Source of the DNA: Synaphobranchus kaupii
Taxonomy: Eukaryota > Chordata > Actinopteri > Anguilliformes > Synaphobranchidae
Reading direction: 5' to 3'
DNA: 64,000 nt
Assembly: GCA_029718625.1 (NCBI GenBank)
Contig: CM056391.1
Span: 6,146,830-6,210,829, forward strand
The notes under the pieces: model-generated
Seen by the model: only the letters and a program-made list of their open reading frames with translations
What the model was told of the DNA's origin: nothing
Database searches by the model: none
Part shown: positions 20,240 to 32,200 of the stretch, in pieces
Position numbering within the stretch: position 1 is the stretch's first letter
Layout: every line of letters starts with the position of its first letter
Program-made: the position numbers and the translations under genes

Positions 20240-23200
20240 GTGAGTAGCTAACGTTAGCCTAAATATCTAATGTTATTAGGGGTGTGCATCTCTCCCTTAT
20301 AAGACGATCCGATACGATTCAGGGACGATACATTTTAATAAGGAACGATTCGATTCGATGCAGTCTGATACAGTTCTTAACATTTGTTTAATGTAGACAT
20401 TAATTTTCCATTATAAATTAAAATAAGCAATTCTATAAAACTTCCACTCCAGCTACAATCTTGTTTCTGGCATGTTTCAGTCAGTGGCGTCATTTCAGCA
20501 AATATTAGGGTGTGGCAGGGGGTGGGGGGGTGAAGGGTGGGTGAAAACCCCCCTTGCTTGAGATTTTTTTTTTTTTTAAGCCCTTTTAAATAGTGGAGAA
20601 AATAGTGTTTTTGGTGACTACACTGTAACTCTACCACTCATTCACAGATTTTCAAAAAGCCAACTTCAAATAAGACATGCAGTTGACTTTAAAAACGTTT
20701 CTTTTTAAGAAGCACAAGAAAAAATAAATATCAAAATAATAAAATATTAATTTAATGTAATAAACAACATCCAATTTGGACCACAATCCTTCTATTAACT
20801 TATAGAAATTCACATTACTGCACTCGTTCCCAAGACTAAATTACAGTAGAAACCCCCAAGTTCATGTCAAATCTAGGCCATTCAAAAGCAACACGTAAAA
20901 TAGCCTACAGTATGCAACTTGCATCTATAGCTAATCTGAGAGGGGAAAGCGGCGTGGTCTCAGTCTGGCAAAGTCTGTAACCAGCTCGTCCAAACAGGGT
21001 AACGCCGCAGTAACTCCTAGGTCTCGGTGTCCCAATGGAAACTCAACACTTGTAAGCCGTCTTCTTATGAAACGGAAAACATTTATTTAAAGCAAGAATA
21101 CTATTCGGAAGGAGGAAAATACTGGGAAGGGAAATACTTTGTGCTGTTAATTTAAGACTGTCATTTAAATAACACAAAAGGGTAGCCTACATTTTGTATG
21201 CAACCAAATACTAAACATGAGCTAATGTTGGCTTGTCATGACAAAGGTTATGAATACTTATGCAATGAAGATATTTCTGTTTTATATTTGTAATAAATAG
21301 TTTTAATGTACTATCATTTTTCTTTCACTTTGAAAGTGTAGTGGAGGTTGTGTAAATCACTGGAGAAAAAATCCTAATTTAATGTGTCAAAGTTCCAGCC
21401 TGCAAGGAAACAATGTGAGGACTGTGCTAGGGGGTGAATACTTTTTCAAGGCACTGTAGGTCTCTCCAGTTTAGGCATTTTCATTACAGACCTTATAATC
21501 AACAATTCTTTGGTTTAATAAACACCAGTAATTCACCCACACAAAGGATGGGGGGTCGGGGACTCTGAGGATGGTCGGGGACTCTGCAGTAACACGCCTT
21601 CCCATTGGCTGTGCTTTCACATGTTATCACGCTGTCTGCATGCCGAAATATAAGCGAGCGAGTGACTTATTGCGAGGCGGACGATTTCAACTTTACAATT
21701 TGACTACGTTGGAAGGAACGTTGGTTAGCAGGGCAAGCAGCAGCACTGTAGAAGTGCGGCGGCTGAACTGCGCTCACTGAACAGAAGCTGTAACATAGCG
21801 GACTCGCACGGCAGTAACAAGCAGCCACACGCAAAAAAAATACAAATATTGGAGGCTAGGGTGTGGCAACTGCCATACCCAAATGACGCCCCTGGTTTCA
21901 GTTACCAGGGCTGGTTCTTTATCAGCAATGTTCCAGTCAACAAATGCTTCTTTCAACAAGAAAACAGTGAACATGTGTTCCCCACCTATAGGCTATATGC
22001 ATGTCGCAGCATGTAGGTGTTGTACAGTGTTGAATGTTTAAGTGGAGTGGGCTTTTGTTTCTGTCGCTGTGTCTCCATCATCTACTCTCTCTATTAGCCT
22101 ATCTCGTTATAGTTAACTATATCACTGCAACAAAGTACATTATTCGGGCATTTTCAGAGTGTAACTGAGAAACTGGGCAAGTACCCAGCGTTTTCAGTAA
22201 ACCTGGTGGTTAACTTAGCTAGTCTAGCCAGTTAGCTAATGTCACACAGCAGTCGGCTGATCAGACTCAAGAGAGTCAGAGGGGCGGTTATTCTCCGTGC
22301 CTATAACGAGGCATCACGTATATTGTGATAAGACGAGCTCAAGCTATGTTCGTGATGACCGGATAATTTTTGTCAGAATAAACGGAGGTCGCCTCCAAAC
22401 AAGATATCCTGGTCTGGGCTTCTTAATCAAAAACACAACGCACACGATGTTAGCTACCACCGGTTACACGGATATCGCTGAGTAGGCTAAGTTACCACAC
22501 AGGCAGGAAGAACAACGCGATGATTTTTCTGAATGCTACATGCTATACAAATGGCTGTCACTTCTGTATTCTTGTCAAATTCCTTTGTCCAGTCCAACAT
22601 ATATCGTTACACTGAATTGCACTGTGATCTCAGGCCACCAAATTGAGCATAGTGAGGTTTCAGCTGTATCAAGCAATCGCTAGCTATCAAGCTAGCCATC
22701 CCAGGAAATGAGAAGTCCACTAACGTTAGCTAATTTAGCAATCTGAACAATAAACTTGCATGCACCTCACGCAGCTGTATTGTTTTATAAAAAGGGAACG
22801 ATGCTGACTAGCGAATACAGTGGTAGGGAGTAGGGACAATTATAGCTAGCTGCTCATTACCCCTTTTTAAATTCAGACAATGCCAAGGGGTGATCAGTGT
22901 ACTAGCAGCCTCTATCCAAATCTGGAGGCCTGAGATAAGCCTCCCGTTTGACTAGAGTCTCTACCCCACTGCCAGCATACCAGGTCAGTTAGCCCACGCT
23001 GGGACGATGGGGGTTGGTACAGAGCCACTGACGCTTTACTCGAGAAGGGTCTATCTGCAGTGTGCAGGCGCTTTGGGAACGCCCCTTCTATGGGAACGCC
23101 TAACTCGTCACTCAGAGGACGTCACTCAGAAAAATAAAAAACGGTAAGCGACTTGGTGTACAAAAGTTTTACAAAACCGTCAGTTTGATGTTATAGATTT

Positions 23201-26200
23201 TTGCTAACTGACCGTGTACATTGGTCTTGTTAACTAGCTGTTAGCCTAGATAATGGCGAACAACTCGTTAGCCTAACGTTAACGTTAGTTAATGGCGGAG
23301 AATCCGTTTGATACTTCGTGTTTGATGTAACAACTTATTGACATGGGACAGAGTTTTGCTCATTTTATAGTAGGATAGTAGGATTATGTTATATGTATAA
23401 CTAGCTAGCTACTGTAACATGTAATTGATTGGATAACGTTATTATGCTATTGCTACTTTTGCTCCGTAGCCCCATGTCACTGCATGTCAACTGCTGAAGA
23501 CGGATCATGGCTACAAATGCCCTTTTTGTCCAAGGGTGGGGGAATACCCCAATATGGTGGCCCACCTACAGACCCACAAGTCTTCAGTCAAACATGGAGG
23601 TAACCTTAATATTTTGTGTATTAACAGAAATTATATTAAATAAATAAGAGTGTTGAATATCTAATTAGATTTCTAGTATTATAATAAAGTCAACAAATCA
23701 CTGCATTTGATGGGCTACTTGTTGAAGTGTTGAGGAGGAAATGGCTTATTGTCAGTTTAACCATAGCATTAATTTATAGAAGTGATATTTTACACTCTAG
23801 GACACACGTTCTCTGAGTAGTTCATGGGAGGAACAGATATCCCCCCCCTCACCCCTGCCCCCCCTCCTTCATAGACTGGGTTAAGGATGTGCTTTTATTA
23901 TTGCCATTAGAAGAGCTTAAACATAACAATATCAGGTCTCGGAAAAAGTTTATAATTAGTTGGTCCCCTTTTATAGATTGTGTAGAAACCTTGTCGTTAC
24001 CATAGGAATGTGTAATTGTTTTTGCTACAACTATTACTATGATATTACACAATCACTTAACAGCTCATAGACATTATTTGTGTGCAACAATGTCCCTATA
24101 TCTAGGTGAATGTGCTATGCAAACCAATGCCAATATGCTTATTTTATTTTCTTCAATACTGCTGAATTGGCACTTCTTGTGCCTATTTGATTTAGTTTTG
24201 TTTATTTTATTTATCTTCTAATATTCATGCATTCTTCATGTATATGTGATATGTATATGTATTCTGTTCATGTATATGTGATATTTTGTTTTTGTTTTTG
24301 TTTTTAAGGCTATTCCATATACAAGTGCAGTCTAAGCTGTGTGGGCAGCAGCCACTACCACTGCTGTTATTGCCCCAAAATAATTATCACCAAGAAAGGT
24401 TTCATTGCACATCTTGATAAATGCCTCTCCAGCCCCCCTACAGTCACCAGCCTCTCTTCAACCATCAACCTGCCTGCAACCCCAAGCCCCTCTACAGTAA
24501 CCTTGCCTCCAACCTCCTGCCGTCCGGCAACCCCAAGCCCCTCTACAGTAACCTCGCCTCCAACCATCAACCTGCCTGCAACCCCAAGCCCCTCTACAGT
24601 AACCTTGCCTCCAACCTCCTGCCGTCCGGCAACCCCAAGCCCCTCTACAGTAACCTCGCCTCCAACCATCAACCTGCCTGCAACCCCAAGCCCCTCAACA
24701 GTAACCTTGCCTCCAACTTCCAGCTGTCCTGCAAACCCAAGCTTCTCTACAACCACCAACCTCCCTGCAGCCCCAGCCATTCTTCTACTTTAAAGGTGCT
24801 CCGATCAAGGCATTACATTTGCATTATAGGCATTTAGCAGACGCTCTTATCCAGAGCGACTTACACAACTTCTTATTACATTTATCCATTTATACAGCTG
24901 GATATATACTGGAGCAACGGCAGTGTCCTACCTGGGAATCGAACCTGCAACCTTTCGGTTACAAGTCCAGTTCCTTAACCATTATACTACACTGCCGCCC
25001 GGCAAACCCAAGCCACCCGCTGTTTTAGCAATTTGTGTTTGAATAAAAAAAAACTTAAAACGCACATAAAGCGAAAACATTCATCTTCAAATCCGGACAT
25101 CACTGCTCACTCACATCTTCCATCAGTATGCATCGACCGAAAAAGGGGCATTTTTGCTGTAGCCAGAACATTCAGAGGACCTAGACATGCAATTCATGTC
25201 CAGAAGTGCACATGGGGAGACAGGCATCAGACAAGCTGCGAGCTGGAAAAATGTAAACGTGCATCGGAATTCTCTAGAAGGAGTGGGCTGATGGGTTTTG
25301 AGTGCTGCCATGTGAAGTCTTTGGCCTACTGTCCAATTTCCACAGAGACAGATGTACTTCTAAATGAAGACATTTTAAGAGAAATGGTCAAGACTAAATG
25401 GTTCAGCGAGGACACGAAAAATCGGTCTGAGGCAGAGGGAGCCCCATTAAGCAAAGAGGTTTTTGGAGAAGATCAATCCAATGGGAAGTCACAACTGTAT
25501 GTGTCAGTATGGGAACCACGGATTTCCTATTATTCTAGGCTTGGCAGAGTCATGGTGTGTTATGACAGAAAATTGAATACTTGGCACTGCCCATGTTCAA
25601 AGCCTAGGAATTTGTGTTTGCACAAATCCGTGGCAAAGTGGCATTTGTTTCAGACACATGCTTACCTTTTTAGAAAGGTTAGGAGTACAGACACCCAAGT
25701 GTCTGGAACGTTTAAATCAGAAGCTCACGATGGCTCACAAGATGAGCAAACAGTCAGGGAATCAGAGTAAGTAAAACAATTAAATTTCAGATTTGTCATA
25801 TACAGGAACTGAGTTTTTCATTACACATGATGGTAAATCTGCAGACTTACAGTTTCCAGACATAGATTTAATAGCCTTCCAAATCTTTTGAGGATCATTT
25901 AGATTTTCAGTAGTAACAGATAAATAAAATTCTGACTTGGTTGTTTATAATAGTATTTGGAATGGAAGTGTGGTGTTGCTGATTTGCCCACAGCTTACTG
26001 TGAACTACAGTCAATGTTCATTGCTAGGGATAGCTGCTACATTATGCAAAGGATGTGCTTTGCCTTGTCTGTTCTGTAATGATGATGATGTCTCTGTACG
26101 CACTTACTGTACGTCGCTTTGGATAAAAGCGTCTGCTAAATAAATGTAATGTAATGTAATGTTTGTAACAGTATTACAAAGGAGTAGCTTTGCAACAAAC

Positions 26201-29200
26201 AAAATGACTTGCTCCGTTTTTGTTTCCCTGCACTCCTACAAGGTTTACTTGAACATTAAAACAACACTTTTATACTGATTTTCTCTAACGCAATTATGAA
26301 CAGCACATCTATAATGTTTTTGTTTTATGTTTATGACCTTTTTTGTGTGCGTGTACTAAGCTGTAACCCAGACAATAAAGTTGTCTGAGGACGACCTCTG
26401 AGTGACGTGACGTATGAAAAGGCGTTCCCGAAGAAGGGGCGTTCCGTGAGCGCCTGCAGTCTGCAGATGGATGATATTGTGGGGTGTGGGGGGGCTTTAC
26501 TCAGCCTATGGCTAAGTGTTCACCTGTACAATGTCTCCATCTAGTGGCGCAAAAAACAAATCCACTACCAAAGTAACATGACTTGTAACGTTAGACCAGT
26601 GAGTCTTCCGCAGCAGCTAAAGTAGAATTAGCAGCAAAGCTTCAGGCAACCGATTCGTAACTTTAGAATCGGGCCATCGACCGGTTAATGGTACATTTAG
26701 ATCAATCCAGGGGTCCGCGGATCGATGTAGTCGCATCTTTAATGTTAAATCGGTTTCCGATTCGTATCGGTGAATCGTTACACCCCTAAATGTTATGCAT
26801 TTTGCATTAATGAAAGAGTGTGGTTTCAAATGATGAGTCGTTTAAAGAGGACATGAAGCACTCGGTAAAGTGGCTCTGGTTCGTTAGATTCTTACCTTAA
26901 ATTAGATATGACCGTGCGTTCAAATCTGAAACCGATCCATATTTACCAAGACTATGGCTGCAGCCTGCAGCCTGTCGTCTGGTATTCCTCAAGCCTCATA
27001 CCCATAGCTCATACCTCACGTCTGGTACGCAATAGACACGCCTCCTTCCGGCAAAAATGTCAAAATAAAAGACCCGGGTGCGAAGCAAAGACTGTATAAA
27101 AATAGTGCGAAGCAGTGAAGCCCGTCTTCTGGTATTCCTCAAGCTTGATACCGTAGCTATCCAGCCTATGATGTAGGCTAGTACATTTAGCCAGAAAGAA
27201 ATGCTTGCTGTCGAACCAATAGCCTACATATTAATGAATTATTACACTCGCTGAATATACTTTTATTGTTTCTCTATTGCATTCTCAAGTTTAGTCCCTC
27301 CTTTTTCATTAAACGTAGCTATTAACACAATGCAGGTTTGACTCATTATGTTGGTCTTTAATTTGATCAGTTAAATAATTTGTTTAAATTATTAAATAAA
27401 ATAGTTTGCAATACAGCACAATAAACACAATGTAGGACTTGTACTCTACATGGCATGCATAGCCATAAGCGGCAATTTGGAAGCCCCCCCCAACGACAAC
27501 CTGCTGAACCATGTTTTAAATAACACTAGTGATGGGCAGAGTGAAGCTTTCTGAAACATTGACACAGTTGACGCGATTACGTTGTTTGAAGTGTCGGTGT
27601 CATGAAGCATTTGACACCTGCCTCTCTAGTGACATCTCCTGGTCTAAACTACTCTTTACAACGGCGATACATTTAAATTAATGAAACATTCTTGACTCTT
27701 GTAAAATTCAGGGGAGAGTGGTCCTGTGGACGACCGAGGCAGAGACAGCCTTCAGAGCCATCAAAGAAGCCCTGTGTTCAAAACCAGTATTGGTGACCCC
27801 CGACTTCTCCCAACCTCTAGTGGTACAGACAGGTGCATCGGAAACCGGGGTGGGTGCCCTCCTATCCCAGCTACACGAAGGTGAAGAACATCCGATCACC
27901 TACATAAGCCGCTAAGTTATTACCCAGAGAAAAGAAATACTCCACGGTAGAGAAGGAATGCTTGGCGATCAAGTGGGCCCTAGAGGGCCTGAAGTATTAC
28001 TTATTGGGACGGCACTTCACCCTGGTAACGGACCATGCGCCCCTAGTGTGGATATCCAGGAACAATGATAACAATGCAAGGGTCAAGGGTCACCCGCTGG
28101 TTCCTCTCATTACAACCTTATGCCTTTGACGTCGTCCACAGGTCCGGAGTTGCCCATGGGAACGCGGACGCACTGTCGCGGAGAGACGCCCTGGGTTCCT
28201 GGGCCGCCCCGCCCTCCCGGTCGGAGCTGGGGGGGGGGGGGGGGGGGGGTGTGGCAACCGGAGGAGACAGAACCACGGAGAGGTGATAGACGGAAGATAT
28301 GTCAGGCTGATGTGGAGAGATGGCATGCCCATATTAGGAATTCAGATGACGTCACCACCTCAACAAGGAAATACACGACACCTGAAGAAGACACCGGGCA
28401 AGTCAGCTGTAGCGAATCACAGGGCTAAGCGGTGCCCTAGAAAAAGGGCTGGCAAACGACCAGAAGACGGAGTAGCTTAGGCGAAACCAGGTGGAGTAGA
28501 GAGTGTGAGAGAGAGGAGATTGAGGAGATTCTTCTTCTTCGTTTGGGTAGGATATTTCCCACATCCCCAGGCTTGGGGCCGAGGGGCTATCCTTTTACCA
28601 CCCCGAGCCTAGGGGGGGTTCACCCGGACTATATTTCGGGGCACACCTCCAGTAGCCACGTCACCGTGTCATCATCCAGAACCGACAGACTATGCATCCC
28701 ATTGGGTGCCCGATAAATCGGGCAGTCCAGGATGACATGGTCTGCGGTTTGTTCCTCCGCGCCACACTCGCAGGCTGCGCAAGAAGCCAAGCCCCATCTG
28801 TGCATCGATGAGCGGAAGCGCCCAACGCCAGTCCGGAGGCGGTTAAGCCTCACCCATGCCAGTCTAGGCAGGTCCACCCCAATAGGGGGAAAACCGACGT
28901 CTGGGATGAAGTCACGGAGTCTAGAGGTGTTCTCCTCCCACTCCGTGCTCCAGATGTAATCCGCCCTCCGTGCTGCACTGATGTTAAGATCACTGCATTG
29001 CTGCAGGAATTCCTGTGCGGCAGGCACAAATGGGTGTCTCGACTTAAGGCGCCGGGGAGGCTCAGCAATTACAGCGAGCCTTTCGTGGAGCAGATGGTTT
29101 GGCGGGCTGGATGCCTGCAAGAATGGGAAGATTGTCCACGGGAGTGGGACGCAGGCATCCTGTCACGATGCGCAAGGCTTCGTTAATGGGTGTATCGATG

Positions 29201-32200
29201 AGGCGGGTGTGGGCACTGCGACACCATACCGGTGCGCAATACTCATTAGTCGAGTAAACAAGGGCCAGGGCTGCCGTACGCAATGTTCTTGCGTCGGCGC
29301 CCCAGCCTGACCCGACTAGTCGCCTCATCAATGCCACACGAGATGTTAACTTCTTGCGCAGTGACTCAAGGTGTCGGCGAAACGTGAGCGACCTGTCCAA
29401 TGTCACGCCGAGGTAAATTGGCTCAGCGCAGCATGGCAGGGGTGTTCCGCCAATATATATTCGGAGCTCACGTTTAGCCTCCCTGTTGTTAAGATGGAAG
29501 GCCGCCGACACCGTCTTTGCCTCGCTGAGCTTCAACCTCCATTTCCAGAGGTATGCCACTAGTGTCTGCATGTCCTGGCTCAAAGTCCCCTCCAATGACT
29601 GCCAGTCTCCAGCGGAGTACACCAACGCGAGGTCGTCTGCATAGGCATACTTCCGCGAGACTGTATCAGGCAAGTCATAAGTGTAGATATTATAGAGGAG
29701 GGGGGCCAGAACAGATCCCTGGGGGACGCCGTTCTTGAGGCGTCGTAACCTGCTTTGCTGTCCGCTACCGGTGGTAAGGTTAAAGCTGCGATTTCAGACA
29801 AGCTCCAGGATCATACTGACCATGTGCCTGTCCGGCAGCAGGCGGAGCAGCTTGCAGGTGAGGCCGCGGTGCCATACGGTATCATAGGCAGCCGTCAGAT
29901 CGACAAAAACGTCTCCGGCCTTCTTCTTGAACGAAAAGATGTCCTCGATGTCTTGAGTCATCAAAGTGACTTGGTCTACGGTCGATCTCCCGCGTCGGAA
30001 CCCGGCCTGCCCCTGAGGGAGCAGCGGGTCGACGATCGGTTCGACGCGGGCGTAGATAAGACGCTCGAGGATCTTGAAGGGGATGCAGAGCAAGGAGATG
30101 GGGCGGTAGCTCTTAGGATCCCCTTCAGGCTTATTCGGCTTAGGGATCGCGACAACTAGGGCTCTTCTCCAGATTTTGGGGATCTTGAGTTGGCGCAAGC
30201 AGGAAGAGAGGAAAGTTCTTAACCAGGACTTCAGGGCAGGTGCGGCATGGAGTATAAGCTCTGGGCAGATGGAATCAGGGCCCGGAGCTTTTCCTGGCTT
30301 TAGGTGCTGGAGGGCGGCAGCGAACTCCTCCGGTGTGAATTCACCGGAGATGTTATCGCTGCTAGATGTTGGGGCCCTCCAGAGGTCAGACACTTCTTTT
30401 GCCACGAGTCGTGATGACTCGCGGTCTTTACCCTCGTATACCCCATTTTTCACAAATTGTGATGCGATTTTATTTGCAGAAATGGGGCAGTGACGAGGGG
30501 AGTGTCTTGACCTGCCAGTGAGGTTGTTCAGGATACTCCATGCCTTGCGGCTGGAGTGCGAGAAGTCGATGGAATTGACAGCCTCCTCCCAGCGCTCTTG
30601 TCTCCTCCGACCAAGTCTTGACAACAGGGCTGTAGCAGCCCTGTTTGACTCGGTTCCGGCAGGAGCCCGAAGGAAAACGCGGTAGAGGTTCTCGCCCTCC
30701 GCATCCCAGCACGATTTGTAGCTATTGCGACGTCCGCGTGGGATGGATTTTTTGGCCGCTTTCACTAACATGCCGCAGAAGTCCCGGTATGCCTCATCCA
30801 CGTTGTTGGTATTACGGTCCTGCAGGTTCCTCCTGTACAACATCAGGAGGATTCGACCGTACCTGACCACCTACTCCACCCAGCTTCTTGTCCAGACTAT
30901 GGTCACCTCACGCCTGGACTACTGCAACTCCCTGCTCGCAAGCCTACCGGCCTGCGCCATTCTGCCTCTTCAACTGATCCAGAATGCAGCTGCCCGGCTT
31001 GTGTTCAACCTCCCGAAATTTTCCCATGTAACCCCCCTGCTGAGGTCTCTCCACTGGCTGCCAGTTGCAGCCAGGATCAGGTTCAAAGTTCTGACCCTGG
31101 CCTACACTGCAGCCAATAGGACAGGCCCCCGCCTACCTGCAGGACTTAATCCAGAACTATGTTCCTGCTCGACCACTTCGCTCTTCTACAGCAGGGCGAC
31201 TGGCACTTCCCCCCCCTCCGTGTCAAAGGCTCTTGCTTGTCCCGACTGCGGAGTTTTTCCACATTAGCACCTCAGTGGTGGAATGAACTTCCCATTCCCC
31301 TACGTTCTACTCCAACCCTGCCTGCATTCCGTCGAGGCCTGAAGACACACCTCTTCAGACTCCACCTTGACTGATATCCTCACCTAGGAATATCAGTTCC
31401 CTGTTCCATGTGTTTTCCTGTCTGTTTATTATAGTTTATAATAGTATTTGGAATGGTTTATAATAGTATTTGGAATGGTTTATAATAGTATAGTTTATAA
31501 TAGTATTTGGAATGGAAGTGTGGTGTTGCTGATTTGCCCACAGCTTACTGTGAACTACAGTCAATGTTCATTGCTAGGGATAGCTGCTACATTATGCAAA
31601 GGATGTGCTTTGCCTTGTCTGTTCTGTAATGATGATGATGTCTCTGTACGCACTTACTGTACGTCACTTTGGATAAAAGCGTCTGCTAAATAAATGTAAT
31701 GTAATGTAATGGTATTAGGCGATGGGAGACACCACGTGGATTTGTTAGTGAGGAGGCGGAAGCGTTTCGAATTGGCCTTACGGAAATTCCATTGCTTCAC
31801 CGGCTCACTCGGGATAGAGTCCACGAGTTTAGGCACGGTTATCAGCGATGGTCGATGTTGGGACCGCGGGAACTTTCCGAGCACACGTCTGTCCGGGAGC
31901 CGGTTGTCTGCACCGACACTCGCAAATGCCACGTCAGGATTCGTCCCAGTGTTCCAGCGACCGGAGAGAAAGCTGGCTGCACCCTTTGGATCGTATAACA
32001 GGGCCAGGCAGTTGTTGGCTGCCCATGCAGCCAGGTTCTCTCCGTTGGGTGTGTTGGTATTGTACCCCCAGTCTTCATGCTGACAGTTAAAGTCGCCAGC
32101 ATAGAGACAGGGGTGGGGGAACACCGGGACAGACACTGGCGTGAATCGCGAGGGGGGAGGCTTGTAGACGTTGACAATTTTAAAACCGGCAGCGTCCACG

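Larger units (their letters stand above)
23053..26468. mobile_element. Inverted-repeat unit enclosing a zinc-finger gene
   Basis: ATCTGCAG at 23053 opens a block with GCAGGCGCT, GGAACGCCCCTTCT, GGGAACGCC and CACTCAGAGG (to about 23130). The same series appears in inverse order on the other strand at about 26385-26468. Similarity stops just outside ATCTGCAG on both sides. This is what terminal inverted repeats of about 70-85 bp look like, with roughly four in five bases matching by eye. No target duplication is evident. The only gene inside encodes a C2H2/SWIM-type protein. Confidence 0.6.
20277..26788. mobile_element. Large hAT-like element with 8-bp target duplication
   Basis: Ends are TAGGGGTGT at 20277 and ACACCCCTA ending at 26788. 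The arms share further ACGATTC-type sequence. AATGTTAT occurs immediately outside both ends (20269-20276 and 26789-26796), an exact 8-bp duplication as expected for hAT. The 6.5-kb interior contains no hAT transposase that I can see. Instead it holds a second hAT-like unit, an inverted-repeat unit with a zinc-finger gene, a SINE and an L2. Confidence 0.78.

Noticed and set aside
24930..24999. A real tRNA gene on the minus strand
   Set aside because: A- and B-box-like sequences are present, but the body continues into a SINE with an L2-like tail and no cloverleaf was convincing.
28120..28480. Plus-strand frames across the start of the gypsy LTR
   Set aside because: They cross the G-run and LTR with no homology; the pol frame ends before the polypurine tract.
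28981..30866. Plus-strand frames antisense to the LINE polymerase
   Set aside because: Shadows of a minus-strand coding region with recognisable RT motifs.
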